From contig CAWHVQ010000012.1 in NCBI GenBank assembly GCA_963832895.1, positions 124,001 through 188,000 of the forward strand: a stretch of DNA of 64,000 nucleotides. Direction: 5' to 3'. Positions 8,849-16,969 of the stretch are shown piece by piece. Within the stretch, counting starts at the first letter, position 1. Every line of letters starts with the position of its first letter. The notes beneath the pieces are model-generated. The model saw only the letters and a list, made by a program, of their open reading frames with translations. It was not told the origin of the DNA and searched no databases. The DNA is from JAMXLO01 sp963832895. Its GTDB lineage: Bacteria; Pseudomonadota; Alphaproteobacteria; Acetobacterales; Acetobacteraceae. Made by a program: the position numbers and the translations under genes.

Positions 8849-9292
8849 CTATTGATTGATCTCGGGCTCGACGAGCCTTGCCAGGTTTCGCAGCAACTCC
8901 TGCCAACCGAGATAACAGGCCTCGGGTGGAATGACGTCCGGCAGGTCCGCCTGCACGATTTCCAGCTCGGTGCCGACGGATACTTTCTTCAGCGCCACCG
9001 TCACCTGGATCTCGCCGGGCATGTTGGGATCGTCGAATTTGTCCGTGTAGCGCAGACGTTCGCCCGGAACGAGCTCCACAAACTCGCCACCAAACACATG
9101 GCCCTTTCCCGTGGTGAAGTTTCGGAAGGACATTTTGAAGGTGCCGCCCACTTTCGGCTCCAGATGATGCACAGTGCAGGCAAAGCCGTTGGGCGGAAGC
9201 CATTTCGCGAGCGCGTCCGCCTCGAGGAACGCGCGATAGACCTTCTCTGGACTGGTTGCCAGGACGCGGTGCAGGCGTACGGTGTTGGGCAT
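8849..9292 (-). CDS. AHSA1/SRPBCC-domain protein
   Basis: 147 residues forming one START-like SRPBCC domain of the AHSA1 group: RVLATSPEKVYRAFLEADAL, KWLPPNGFACTVHHLEPKVG, FVELVPGERLRYTDKF and PPEACYLGWQELLRNLARLV. The helix-grip fold binds hydrophobic ligands in relatives, and activity is seldom known. The order SnoaL - YciI-like - AHSA1 - VOC on one strand, with gaps of 40-76 bases, implies co-transcription. In many bacteria such sets accompany an ECF41-type sigma factor, which is not visible here. Confidence 0.88.
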   Translation of the reverse strand: MPNTVRLHRVLATSPEKVYRAFLEADALAKWLPPNGFACTVHHLEPKVGGTFKMSFRNFTTGKGHVFGGEFVELVPGERLRYTDKFDDPNMPGEIQVTVALKKVSVGTELEIVQADLPDVIPPEACYLGWQELLRNLARLVEPEINQ

Positions 9293-9335
9293 GTTGGCTT
9301 ATCCTTATGAATTGACGGAACGGACGCGGCCCCGA

Positions 9336-9701
9336 TCAGGTGCCCGGGATCGGCAGAACCGGCATGACCTCCACGGACTCGCCTGGGAAGATCGTGAAAT
9401 GCGGATGCTGCTCGAACAGCCTGGCGGCCGCCTCGTGCAATTCCGCCCGCACGACCACGAATGCGCCCATCTCGTTGCTCACGTCCTCGATGCCACGTCC
9501 GGTAATCTTCTTCGTCTTGCCGAGCGGGCCTCCGGTGGCGGAGATTGCCGCTTGGTGGGTTTCGACCCAGGCTTTCCAGGCGGCCATGCCTTCCTGTTCC
9601 TTGGCGCGCCTTTCGGCTTCGGGAAGCGCCATCCACACCTTCACGCGCGAACTGGTTTTGCTGCCGAGAAAGACGGCGAGATAGGTGTCGTTCGTGGTCA
9701 T
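9336..9701 (-). CDS. YciI-like/YCII-related protein
   Basis: 121 residues. It resembles the longer YCII-related proteins that sit beside AHSA1 and VOC genes. YLAVFLGSKTSSRVKVWMAL is followed by MAAWKAWVETHQAAISATGG, a GPLGKTKKITG loop and NEMGAFVVVRAELHEAAARL. The C-terminal strand HFTIFPGESVEVMPVLPIPG is typical, with the PHF..FPG..VEVMP pattern. The fold is a ferredoxin-like alpha+beta barrel in known members, with unknown substrate. It is the second gene of the minus-strand quartet. Confidence 0.8.
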   Translation of the reverse strand: MTTNDTYLAVFLGSKTSSRVKVWMALPEAERRAKEQEGMAAWKAWVETHQAAISATGGPLGKTKKITGRGIEDVSNEMGAFVVVRAELHEAAARLFEQHPHFTIFPGESVEVMPVLPIPGT

Positions 9702-9777
9702 AGGGTTTCTCCTCTATGGGTTGCGGGCGGAAAGGGAGTTCGCAATAGCGGCGCAGGCGATCGCCGCTGTGATTCTT

Positions 9778-10191
9778 CTAATCAGTCGCCGGCACCGAGT
9801 GGTGCTCGTGCTGAATGCGCCAGGCACCGTCGACCTGGCACAGGCCGATGGTCAGACGAAACTGGAAGCCGGCCGGTGCGGGAGGGCCGCTGACTGTCGC
9901 CGACCCGCAACGCATGATGGCAACCGCGAAAGCGACGGTGTCGCCGACGTGCAATTTCAGCTCTTCAACGTCGAAGGCTTGCCCCGGTTCGTGATAGGCG
10001 AAGAACAGATCCCAGGTTTTCTTGTATTCAGCCAAGCCGCGCGACTGCATCGGCGGCGGTACGTCGAACATGACGATGTCGTCAGCGTGATGGGCCAAAA
10101 TAGCCGGCAGATCGTGCCGCCGGACGGCGTCCGCCCACGCTTCGATGAGCGCCTTGATCTCGGGTTCAGCGCTTCCGCCTCGTTGCGACAT
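9778..10191 (-). CDS. SnoaL-like / ketosteroid-isomerase-like NTF2-fold protein
   Basis: 137 residues of the SgcJ/EcaC/SnoaL-like NTF2 fold: PEIKALIEAWADAVRRHDLP, ILAHHADDIVMFDVPPPMQ, GLAEYKKTWDLFFAYHEPG and the C-terminal GAWRIQHEHHSVPA. The DGxWRixHeH signature is characteristic of DUF4440-like members. It is the first gene of the minus-strand quartet (then YciI-like, AHSA1, VOC). Catalytic function cannot be inferred; some relatives act as small hydrolases or isomerases. Confidence 0.85.
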   Translation of the reverse strand: MSQRGGSAEPEIKALIEAWADAVRRHDLPAILAHHADDIVMFDVPPPMQSRGLAEYKKTWDLFFAYHEPGQAFDVEELKLHVGDTVAFAVAIMRCGSATVSGPPAPAGFQFRLTIGLCQVDGAWRIQHEHHSVPATD

Positions 10192-10337
10192 GGCCTTGCA
10201 CCCATGAATTGCCGATCCATGCCCTGAGGACGCGCGAGGCTTGGTCAGCCCGACAGGGGGCTCAGATTTCTTTGCATGGGTCGGCAGCGATCCATCCGGT
10301 CCAATCGCGGCCGAGCCGCCTACGGCACCACGTCTCC

Positions 10338-10380
10338 AAAAACGTGGATGGCGGGGCCAAGCCCCGCCATGACTAAAGAG
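10338..10380 (+). repeat. Palindromic intergenic repeat, copy 1
   Basis: Arms ATGGCGGGGC and GCCCCGCCAT around CAA (10348-10370), preceded by AAAACGTGG and followed by GACTAAAGAG. The same core with CATGACGAAGGAG on its right recurs near 13180, 14760, 29880 and 54780, always between genes and in the same orientation. Confidence 0.75.
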
Positions 10381-10419
10381 TAACGATCATCCGGTCGCTC
10401 GCTGCTTCTTCGTGTCTTG

Positions 10420-11706
10420 CTAGAAGAAGACAAACGACCGGACCACGACGTTCTTGCGGCAAGGGGCGTCGAGAGGCACGGTCGGGTCGATACAGGCGGT
10501 ATGGAAAGACCAGCGCGAGACGGAGCCGTCGGTCTCCGAGTCATAGCATTTGAGCATCGAGACCTCATTCGGCTGCTGGCGGGGAAACCAGTACCACTCG
10601 TGGTCGGGACGATAGGTGAAGCGGGTGGTCTCGCCGACGCGGTCGTCGTAGATCCGGTAGTTGGTGATGTACGGCTGGTCGGCGAAGGAAGGCCAGGCGC
10701 AGAGGATGAAGGGAAACTGCTCGACCGTCTCCATCGGCTTGGCGAGGTTGAGCGACATGAACCGCCGCGACATCTTCTCGTCGGCCTCCTCCTCCGTATA
10801 GTGCTGCTCGCGGCCAAAATTGCGCAGGTTTTTGGTGAGCAGCTCGCGGCAGCGCACGCGGCCGCTGTTGTCGTTCAGGTCGTTGTGCACCAGGGTGGCG
10901 TAGCGGGCGTTCACACCCGGATTCTTGTTGTCCTGGTCTTCCGTGCGGTCGCCTGCGTAGTCCTTGTCGAAGACGTCGTGGTTGTAGACCACCGCGTCGG
11001 TTGCCCCCGGGAAGAACTCGAGCAGTAGCTTCTCGATTTCGGGGTAGTACACCCGCTCAACTTCCGCTGCATCGTAGAAGTTCGTGCACTTGGACTCGTC
11101 GAGGTGCGCCAGCGAGACCCCGAGCCTGTCCATGCATTCGGGGCTGTTGGGCGACAGGCCTGGATAGTACTCGCCGATGCGCCGCGCGTCGCGCATCACC
11201 TGCGGAAACCAGAGGTCCCGCTTCCGACTGTCCTGCTCGTTCTTGCGCAGGATCGCAGCCACGTCGGCCCGCGCCGGGTCCCGCCAGACAGCGTTGGACG
11301 GAACGATGGACCAGGTCGGCCGCTCATAAACCGTATAGGGCAGTGGCACCGCCACGCCGCCTTCGGGGGCCTTGATGGCGTTGTTCCTGCGGATGTAGTC
11401 GAGGCACTCGTCGTATTTCCGGAACCCAAAGCCCCACTTGGTCTTGATCGCGGCACCCGGCGGCGCCTTGTTGATCATGTCGGTAACGCGCTGGCCCTCG
11501 CCCTCGGCGATCTCGGCGAGCGCGTCCTGGATCGCCGTGGTGGTTCCCGCATCCCCGTCCTGGTCGAACGACATGTAGGACAGGCCCCCGTTCGCCGCGA
11601 TGGGTGGCGGCTGGCCCGCCGTGCGCTGCAGCGTCGGCACATAGGCCGATGAAGCTTTCTGGGTGTCCGCCGCAACACTGCTGTCGGCGATCTCAGCCTG
11701 GCTCAT
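10420..11706 (-). CDS. CmcJ/AsaB-type oxidoreductase (2-oxoglutarate/Fe(II) oxygenase-like)
   Basis: 428 residues from the ATG at 11704-11706 (MSQAEIADSS). It matches the CmcJ/NvfI/AsaB group, Fe(II)/2-oxoglutarate-dependent hydroxylases or desaturases known mainly from fungal and actinobacterial secondary metabolism. Landmarks are EKLLLEFFPGATDAVVYNHD, RYATLVHNDLND (the His-x-Asp of the iron site), SLNLAKPMETVEQFPFILC and RYRPDHEWYWFPRQQPNE-like text near the end (read FTYRPDHEWYWFPRQ). Insertions make it longer than the roughly 280 residues common in the family. It is divergent from ligAB with a short shared promoter region, which suggests, without proof, a linked aromatic pathway. An upstream start at 11778 is less likely. 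Confidence 0.75.
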   Translation of the reverse strand: MSQAEIADSSVAADTQKASSAYVPTLQRTAGQPPPIAANGGLSYMSFDQDGDAGTTTAIQDALAEIAEGEGQRVTDMINKAPPGAAIKTKWGFGFRKYDECLDYIRRNNAIKAPEGGVAVPLPYTVYERPTWSIVPSNAVWRDPARADVAAILRKNEQDSRKRDLWFPQVMRDARRIGEYYPGLSPNSPECMDRLGVSLAHLDESKCTNFYDAAEVERVYYPEIEKLLLEFFPGATDAVVYNHDVFDKDYAGDRTEDQDNKNPGVNARYATLVHNDLNDNSGRVRCRELLTKNLRNFGREQHYTEEEADEKMSRRFMSLNLAKPMETVEQFPFILCAWPSFADQPYITNYRIYDDRVGETTRFTYRPDHEWYWFPRQQPNEVSMLKCYDSETDGSVSRWSFHTACIDPTVPLDAPCRKNVVVRSFVFF

Positions 11707-11854
11707 GGCACACCTCCGATTATTTCGGCCCTCACGGTGGCACACGGAGCCTGCATTTTCCAGAGGCAGTCGGAGCAATGATTTTGTACTCGTTTGCGGT
11801 GCCGGTCTCGACGCGATACGCTCGATGGGTCGAATAGGGACCAGGGAGGCTCCA

Positions 11855-12184
11855 TTGGACGAAGTCGTTTCCGGCGCCTACGTCTTCACTGTCGAACGAT
11901 CGGCGCGTGGCTACGCCCTGAACAAGATGGCGAATTCCCTGAGTTCGGCCGACAACCGCTCGCGCTTCAACCAGAACGAAGCGAGCTACATGCGCGGCAT
12001 GGGTTGCTCGCCGGATCAAATCGACCTTGTCGCCCGCCGCGACTGGAAGGGCATGCTGGAAAGCGGCGCGAGCATCTATCTCATGCTGAAAATCGGCGCC
12101 GCCGTCGGCGTGCCGCTGCCCGAGATCGGTGCCCACTCGGCCGGACTGACATTGGCCGAATACAACGCACGAAAGGCTCATTGA
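11855..12184 (+). CDS. ligA: Protocatechuate 4,5-dioxygenase alpha subunit (LigA-like)
   Basis: 109 residues of the small subunit of class III extradiol dioxygenases (PF07746). YVFTVERSARGYALNKMANS, then NRSRFNQNEASYMRGMGCSP and the GASIYLMLKIGAAVG motif correspond directly to LigA of Sphingobium. The start is TTG at 11855 with a strong AGGGAGG site at 11843-11849. The upstream in-frame ATGs lack such a site and would add non-homologous residues. The ligB gene follows after 3 bases, so the two are translated together. The alpha subunit caps the beta-subunit active site in the known structure. Confidence 0.88.
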   Translation: MDEVVSGAYVFTVERSARGYALNKMANSLSSADNRSRFNQNEASYMRGMGCSPDQIDLVARRDWKGMLESGASIYLMLKIGAAVGVPLPEIGAHSAGLTLAEYNARKAH

Positions 12185-12187
12185 ACT

Positions 12188-13015
12188 ATGGCGCACGTAA
12201 TCGGCGGCATCGGCACATCGCACGCCCCGACGATCGGGGTGGCGTGGGATCGCGGCCAACAACAGGAGCCACTCTGGGCACCGTTGTTTTCCGGCTACGT
12301 GCCGGCAAGAGCATGGCTGGACGAGGTCAGGCCGGATCTGTTCCTGATTGTCTACAACGACCATGTGAACCAGTTTTTCTTCGACGCCTATCCCACCTTC
12401 GCGCTCGGCGTTGGTGCGATGCATGCCCAGGCGGATGAGGGATGGGGGAAGCGGCCGCTGCCGGACCTCCCCGGCGATCCGGATTTCGCCTGGCACCTCG
12501 CGCGCTCACTGGTGGCGGACGAGTTCGACCCGACGATCTGTCAGGAGATGCAGCTCGACCATGGCGTGCTGTCGTTTCTGCCGTTGTTGACGGATAGCGA
12601 CTGGAAGGTTCCGGTCGTTCCGTTGGCGGTCAACGTAATTCAGCATCCGATTCCGACCGCCAGGCGGCTTTACCGATTGGGCGGCGCTCTGGGCCGCGCG
12701 ATCGCGTCCTACCCGAAGGACAAGCGCATTGTCGTGTTCGGCACCGGCGGGCTGACCCATCAACTGCACGGCAGCAAATTCGGTACCAAGAACGTCGGCT
12801 GGGACAACGAATTCATGGACCGGTTGGAGACCGACCCCGCCGGGCTGTCGGAACTTTCGATCCAGGAATACATGGAGCGCGGCGGCACCGAGGGCGTCGA
12901 AATGATCATGTGGCTCGCAATGCGCGGCGCTCTGGGCGAGAGCGTTCGGAGGGTGCACCGGAATTACACGGCGCCGTTCACCACCGGCTATGGCCTGCTG
13001 GTGTTGGAGACGTGA
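12188..13015 (+). CDS. ligB: Protocatechuate 4,5-dioxygenase beta subunit (LigB-like)
   Basis: 275 residues of the catalytic subunit of class III extradiol dioxygenases (PF02900), which open a catecholic ring next to the diol. Iron ligands are at the expected places: His12 in GIGTSHAPT, His59 in VYNDHVNQ, and Glu238 in EGVEMIMW. The acid/base-type His is in GTGGLTHQLHG. ADEGWGKRPLPDLPGDPDFA matches LigB closely. The true substrate could be protocatechuate, gallate or a methylated analogue. No ligC, ligI or ligJ homologue is adjacent, though an amidohydrolase of the pyrone-dicarboxylate-lactonase superfamily lies 7 kb upstream. A hairpin follows the stop. Confidence 0.88.
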   Translation: MAHVIGGIGTSHAPTIGVAWDRGQQQEPLWAPLFSGYVPARAWLDEVRPDLFLIVYNDHVNQFFFDAYPTFALGVGAMHAQADEGWGKRPLPDLPGDPDFAWHLARSLVADEFDPTICQEMQLDHGVLSFLPLLTDSDWKVPVVPLAVNVIQHPIPTARRLYRLGGALGRAIASYPKDKRIVVFGTGGLTHQLHGSKFGTKNVGWDNEFMDRLETDPAGLSELSIQEYMERGGTEGVEMIMWLAMRGALGESVRRVHRNYTAPFTTGYGLLVLET

Positions 13016-13024
13016 CCCCGGTCG

Positions 13025-13045
13025 GGCGGCAGAGCCTTTGCCGCC
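13025..13045 (+). terminator. Hairpin after ligB
   Basis: GGCGGCA and TGCCGCC form a perfect 7-bp stem around a 7-base loop, starting 10 bases after the ligB stop. Only a weak T-containing tail follows, so termination strength is uncertain. Confidence 0.45.
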
Positions 13046-13077
13046 GCCTTATCGGGTTGGTGGTCCTTGGTTCGGGG

Positions 13078-13207
13078 CCTGTCGCGGGTTAAGTGATTCG
13101 ACGCGCCAGCGGCATTCTCCCGGGCCAAGCCCGGCTCTGACGGCAGCGGTCCGATTTCGGCCGTGCGTTTGCCCCTATGGGGCCAAGCCCCGCCATGACG
13201 AAGGGAG
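13078..13207 (+). repeat. Palindromic intergenic repeat, copy 2 (long form, partly degenerate)
   Basis: It starts with CCTGTCGCGGGTTAAGTG, as copy 3 does, and contains a CCGGGCCAAGCCCGG palindrome. It then has the family right arm, GGGGCCAAGCCCCGCCATGA, followed by CGAAGGGAG. The left arm of the main palindrome is shortened. It lies between ligB and the protease gene. Confidence 0.65.
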
Positions 13208-13275
13208 TGCGACGCGCGAATAAACCGAAGCCGCGATCGGTCTATGCCTCCGGATCGTCGTCCGGAGGGCTCGAC

Positions 13276-14634
13276 ATGACACTGCGATGGCATTTGGTTC
13301 GCATCATTCTGCTTTTTGCGACGGTCGCGATCGGCAGCCTGCACACATCGGCCGCTGACAACCCGACTGATCAAGAACTCGCGGCTCGCGAGTTGCCGGC
13401 AGTTGTCAGCATCTCCATCCTGCGCGCCCCGAGCGCGGTCACCGGGACGGTCGTCGCCGGCGCGACTGGCCCGGCTGAGCACTCCGAGGCGCCGCGCGGT
13501 CGCCGCTTTCTGGGCTCGGGATTTATCATCGATCCGAGCGGCATCATCGTAACCAACCGCCACGTCATCGAAGGCGCGACGGACATCCTTGTCACACTTC
13601 AGGACAACACGCTGCTTCGCGCGCAACTGGTCGCGCAGGCCGATCAGCTCGATGTCGCTTTGATCAAGGTCACACCGAACTCGCCGTTACCCACCGTTCG
13701 GTTCGGCGACAGCGACACGGTGCGCGTGGCCGATCGGGTGCTCGCGATCGGCAATCCGTTGGGCCTCGGCGGATCGGTAACGCGAGGCATTGTCAGCGCG
13801 CTCAATCGCGACATCCGCGACACGCCGTTCGACGACTACATTCAGACCGATGCCGCAATAAACCATGGCAATTCAGGCGGTCCGCTGTTCAACGAGCGTG
13901 GCGAAGTGATCGGCATGAACACCGCTATCTTCTCGCCGGAGGCTACCAGCGGCTCGATCGGTCTCGGCTTCGCGATCCCGTCCAACGACGTCAAGTACGT
14001 GGCCGATGCGATGCGGGGTCCTGCCGGCTTGCGGGTGGGAACGCTCGATTTCCGCATCCAGCAGGTGACCCCGGAGATCGCGGATGCGCTGAATATGCCG
14101 AAGGCCGAGGGAGTGATCGTCGGCGGCACCATAGAGGGCGGCGGTGCCAGCAAATGCGGGATCATGGCCGGAGACATCATCCTGCGTTACGGCAACATGC
14201 CGGTGAAGGAAGTGCGGGCGCTGGCGCGTGCGATCGCCCGTACGCCACCAGGCACTGTCGTCAGCCTGCGCATTTGGCGCAACGACGAACCGCTGGTCGT
14301 CGCGGCGACTGTCCAGGAGGTTCCGCGGGCCGTGTCTTCGGGGGACGCTGTTCCCGCGTCTGCCCCTGTTGGCCCCGGCTGGCGTCTGGCGCGGAGCGAT
14401 GACCCGACGCGCCATGGTGTCGTCGTGACGCAGGTTGCGGCGGACGGTACAGCGGCAGAGGCCGGATTGAGCGCCGGCGATCTCGTCGTCCAGATCCAGC
14501 AGGAAACGGTCGCCGCCCCCGAGGATATCGCCCGGCTGATTGCCCTCGCCCGCAAGCAGCAGCGTCACTATGTTGCCGTTCTGGTGCAACGCAACGTCGA
14601 AGGCCTCCGCTGGCTTGCCTTGAGCCTCGAGTAG
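13276..14634 (+). CDS. DegP/HtrA-family periplasmic serine protease
   Basis: 452 residues. The ATG at 13276 has a GGAGGG site and begins a signal peptide (HLVRIILLFATVAIGSLHTS). The trypsin-like domain holds the triad: His96 in VTNRHVIEG, Asp127 in DQLDVALIKV and Ser200 in NHGNSGGPLFN. Two PDZ domains follow, about residues 255-350 (GVIVGGTIEGGGASKCGIMA) and 365-450 (GVVVTQVAADGTAAEAGLSA). This is the DegP/DegQ/MucD architecture: a periplasmic protease-chaperone for misfolded envelope proteins. The gene appears monocistronic and is flanked on both sides by palindromic repeats. The exact paralogue (degP, degQ or mucD) is not assigned. Confidence 0.92.
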   Translation: MTLRWHLVRIILLFATVAIGSLHTSAADNPTDQELAARELPAVVSISILRAPSAVTGTVVAGATGPAEHSEAPRGRRFLGSGFIIDPSGIIVTNRHVIEGATDILVTLQDNTLLRAQLVAQADQLDVALIKVTPNSPLPTVRFGDSDTVRVADRVLAIGNPLGLGGSVTRGIVSALNRDIRDTPFDDYIQTDAAINHGNSGGPLFNERGEVIGMNTAIFSPEATSGSIGLGFAIPSNDVKYVADAMRGPAGLRVGTLDFRIQQVTPEIADALNMPKAEGVIVGGTIEGGGASKCGIMAGDIILRYGNMPVKEVRALARAIARTPPGTVVSLRIWRNDEPLVVAATVQEVPRAVSSGDAVPASAPVGPGWRLARSDDPTRHGVVVTQVAADGTAAEAGLSAGDLVVQIQQETVAAPEDIARLIALARKQQRHYVAVLVQRNVEGLRWLALSLE

Positions 14635-14698
14635 CAATCAGCCCCGCAGAAAACGCCAAATTCTTAGCGGACTCGGCCAGCGTTTACCCATCGTTAGG

Positions 14699-14840
14699 AC
14701 CTGTCGCGGATTAAGTGTGTCGCTTCGCAAGCGGCATCCCCCTCCAAAGACGTGGATGGCGGGGCCGAGCCCCGCCATGACGAAGGAGCACAATCCGTGC
14801 CGGACTCAACTCACTTGTTCCGAAGCAAGCCCTTAAGGCA
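14699..14840 (+). repeat. Palindromic intergenic repeat, copy 3 (longest copy)
   Basis: The best-preserved copy. CCTGTCGCGGATTAAGTG is followed by a CGCTTCGCAAGCG inverted repeat and GACGTGG. The core arms ATGGCGGGGC and GCCCCGCCAT lie around CGA (14756-14778). GACGAAGGAGCACAATCC and a tail ending AAGCAAGCCC follow. The tail recurs in copy 5, so the unit is at least about 140 bases. Confidence 0.75.
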
Positions 14841-14863
14841 GCTGCCCATGTAGCACCGCGATG

Positions 14864-15376
14864 ATGGAACGATCCGAGCGCGAGGCGACGCTGGAGGAGA
14901 TCGTCGTGGCACTGCGCGAGACGAGGCGAGGGGCGAACAGAAGTCCGTCCTTCACAGTCGTCGATGGGTCGCCTAGCGGAAACCGGGCAGCAAACGATGC
15001 TCAGAACGAGACGGCGGGCTCGACCGACATCAGCGATCTGCGCGATGGCGAGATCGAGCGGCTTCTGGCCGAGAATGCGCGCCTCAACGAGCGCGTCGTC
15101 TTTCTCCTCAAAGTGCTCGAGCGTGAGCAGGCGCGCAGCGTCGCGACCGCGTCAGATCGCGGCGCGATCTGCGACGAGGTTCGCATGGCTCTGGAGGCGG
15201 AGCTCCGCCCTGTCCTTCTCGTCCTGCTGCGCCTGCTCCAGAAGGAGCGCACCCACCTACCGACTGCCCCCGCGGCAAGCGGTGATGCGGCGCCCGGCGC
15301 GATCGCCATGCCGGCCGGGGAGGCGCCGTCCGAGGACGCGGGCTGGATTGTCGATCTCGATGCGGCGCGGGCTTGA
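14864..15376 (+). CDS. Hypothetical coiled-coil protein upstream of actin-like gene
   Basis: About 170 residues with no recognised domain. The centre, roughly residues 60-85, has a heptad-like stretch: DGEIERLLAENARLNERVVF, then LLKVLEREQARS. A helical segment MALEAELRPVLLVLLRLLQK follows, then a Pro/Ala-rich tail ending GWIVDLDAARA. ATG codons at 14861 and 14864 are both possible. The actin-like gene starts 65 bases downstream on the same strand, and no terminator lies between them, so the two are probably co-expressed. A partner or regulator of the actin-like filament is one hypothesis. Confidence 0.65.
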   Translation: MERSEREATLEEIVVALRETRRGANRSPSFTVVDGSPSGNRAANDAQNETAGSTDISDLRDGEIERLLAENARLNERVVFLLKVLEREQARSVATASDRGAICDEVRMALEAELRPVLLVLLRLLQKERTHLPTAPAASGDAAPGAIAMPAGEAPSEDAGWIVDLDAARA

Positions 15377-15441
15377 TTCCGACGCATGCCGATGTCGCCG
15401 CCGGAGCAAGCCTTTGTCCGTTCATTGTCAGGAGATTCGTC

Positions 15442-16458
15442 ATGGCCACCGCAACAGCGTCGCAACAGGGCGTCAAAGGAGTGGATCTCGGAACAAGTCG
15501 CATCGTCCTCGCGACTCTGAACGGGCAGAAGGTCAACTTCACGCCCCAACTCAATGCCTTCGTTGATATCCCCTACAGCCGGATGACGGAGCAGATGCTG
15601 GCGCGCGAGAATATCCTGCACCAGGTCGAAGGTACTCACATCTACGCTTATGGCAACCGAGCGGACGAATTCGCCAAATTCCTTGATGGCGACACGCGCC
15701 GGCCCATGCAGAGCGGTCTCCTCAACCCGGCTGAGCCAAAGAACCTGCAGATGATCGAGCTGCTGCTAGGGGGCCTGTGCGGCGAGGCAAGCGAGGGCGA
15801 GAAGCTGTGCCTGAGCATACCGAGCGCGCCGGCCACCCGCGCCTCCGATCTCATCTTCCACGAGCGCTCGGTGCAGGGCGTTTTCGAAAAACTTGGCTAC
15901 CAGGCGCAGTCGGTCAACGAGGGACTGGCCATCGTTTATTCCGAGCTCAAGGAGGTCAACTTCACGGGCATCGGCATGAGCTTTGGCGGCGGCATGTGCA
16001 ATATCTGCCTCGCCTATCTCGGCCTGCCCGTTCTCACGGTCGCGACGACGAGGGCCGGCGACTATATCGATCAGAGTGCTGCATCGGTGACCGGCGAGAC
16101 GCCGACGACGGTCCGTCTGCACAAGGAGGACTCGTCCGATAGCGGCTTCACGCTCGACGGCGCGACGGGCGGCTCGATCGACCGCGCGCTGTCCGTGTAC
16201 TATGGCGACGTCATCACGACGGCTGTGTCGGCGCTGCAGGCTGCGATGGCGGAGTCGAAGAAGCTGCCGCGCTTCGCAGGACCGATCCCGATCGTGTGCT
16301 CCGGTGGGACGGCGATGGCGGGCAATTTCCTCGCCAGGCTCAAATGGGCGATTGCCAAGGCCGAGCTTCCCGTGGCGATCAGCGAGGTCTATCTCGCCAA
16401 GGACCCGCTCAATGCTACCGCCAAGGGGGCCCTCGTCGGGGCCATGCTCAACATGTGA
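15442..16458 (+). CDS. Divergent actin-like (MreB/ParM-fold) ATPase
   Basis: 338 residues from the ATG at 15442, preceded by AGGAG. The actin-ATPase landmarks are present but divergent. Phosphate-1 is GVDLGTSRIVLATLNG near residue 13. Phosphate-2 is FTGIGMSFGGGMCNICLAYL, followed by TTRAGDYIDQSAASVTG, the equivalent of the GGxxxD region in MreB. The adenosine motif is PIVCSGGTAMAGNFLARLKW near residue 285. It is about the size of MreB (~345) and lacks the IC-domain features of FtsA. It is not a housekeeping MreB, since no mreC/mreD genes follow. Possible jobs are positioning or segregating something, together with the coiled-coil protein upstream and the small membrane protein downstream. Confidence 0.75.
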   Translation: MATATASQQGVKGVDLGTSRIVLATLNGQKVNFTPQLNAFVDIPYSRMTEQMLARENILHQVEGTHIYAYGNRADEFAKFLDGDTRRPMQSGLLNPAEPKNLQMIELLLGGLCGEASEGEKLCLSIPSAPATRASDLIFHERSVQGVFEKLGYQAQSVNEGLAIVYSELKEVNFTGIGMSFGGGMCNICLAYLGLPVLTVATTRAGDYIDQSAASVTGETPTTVRLHKEDSSDSGFTLDGATGGSIDRALSVYYGDVITTAVSALQAAMAESKKLPRFAGPIPIVCSGGTAMAGNFLARLKWAIAKAELPVAISEVYLAKDPLNATAKGALVGAMLNM

Positions 16459-16729
16459 GGCCGGAGGCGGCGGTCTTGCGGCGGCCGCAACGTGAACAAT
16501 CCTCGGGCGATCGCGTTCTGATACGAAACGGCAAGATTTTTCCAGTCATTCAGACGCAGTGCGGCGCGATCCGCGTCATCCTCCGGGCAAGCTTTTTCAG
16601 CGTCGTATCCACCGGCGCGGCCAATTGTGGCGAGATTGTGCTTGCTTTGTGGCGGAAGTCTGGCGACAATGCGTCAGTCTTGTGGCCACTGGCTGCATCG
16701 CTGCCCGTATGCGCGACAAAGGAGTGACC

Positions 16730-16888
16730 GTGGAAACGCCCCGGACTGGACTTGTTGCGGTCGATCTTCGGCTCGATTGGGATCGGGTCGGCCTCCTGTT
16801 CGCGACATTCGGTGTCGCCTGCGGTGGCCTCGCCACCGTGTTCTACAGCCTCGGCTTCCTCATCCAGGCTCTGTCCCGCCACATGTGA
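16730..16888 (+). CDS. Small single-pass membrane protein
   Basis: 52 residues from GTG at 16730, with AAAGGAG at 16718-16724; an ATG at 16709 in the same frame is the alternative. After a short charged N-terminus (VDLRLDWDRVG) there is one clear membrane segment, LLFATFGVACGGLATVFYSL, continuing as GFLIQAL. No family recognised. It follows the actin-like gene after about 270 bases and precedes the SMP-30 gene on the same strand. Confidence 0.5.
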   Translation: METPRTGLVAVDLRLDWDRVGLLFATFGVACGGLATVFYSLGFLIQALSRHM

Positions 16889-16969
16889 CAACCGCCGCCG
16901 ATCGGCGGCTTGACGCAGGCTGCACCGGCGCCAGACTCCCACAGTGACAAAGCCAGTGGGGGAACGGAC

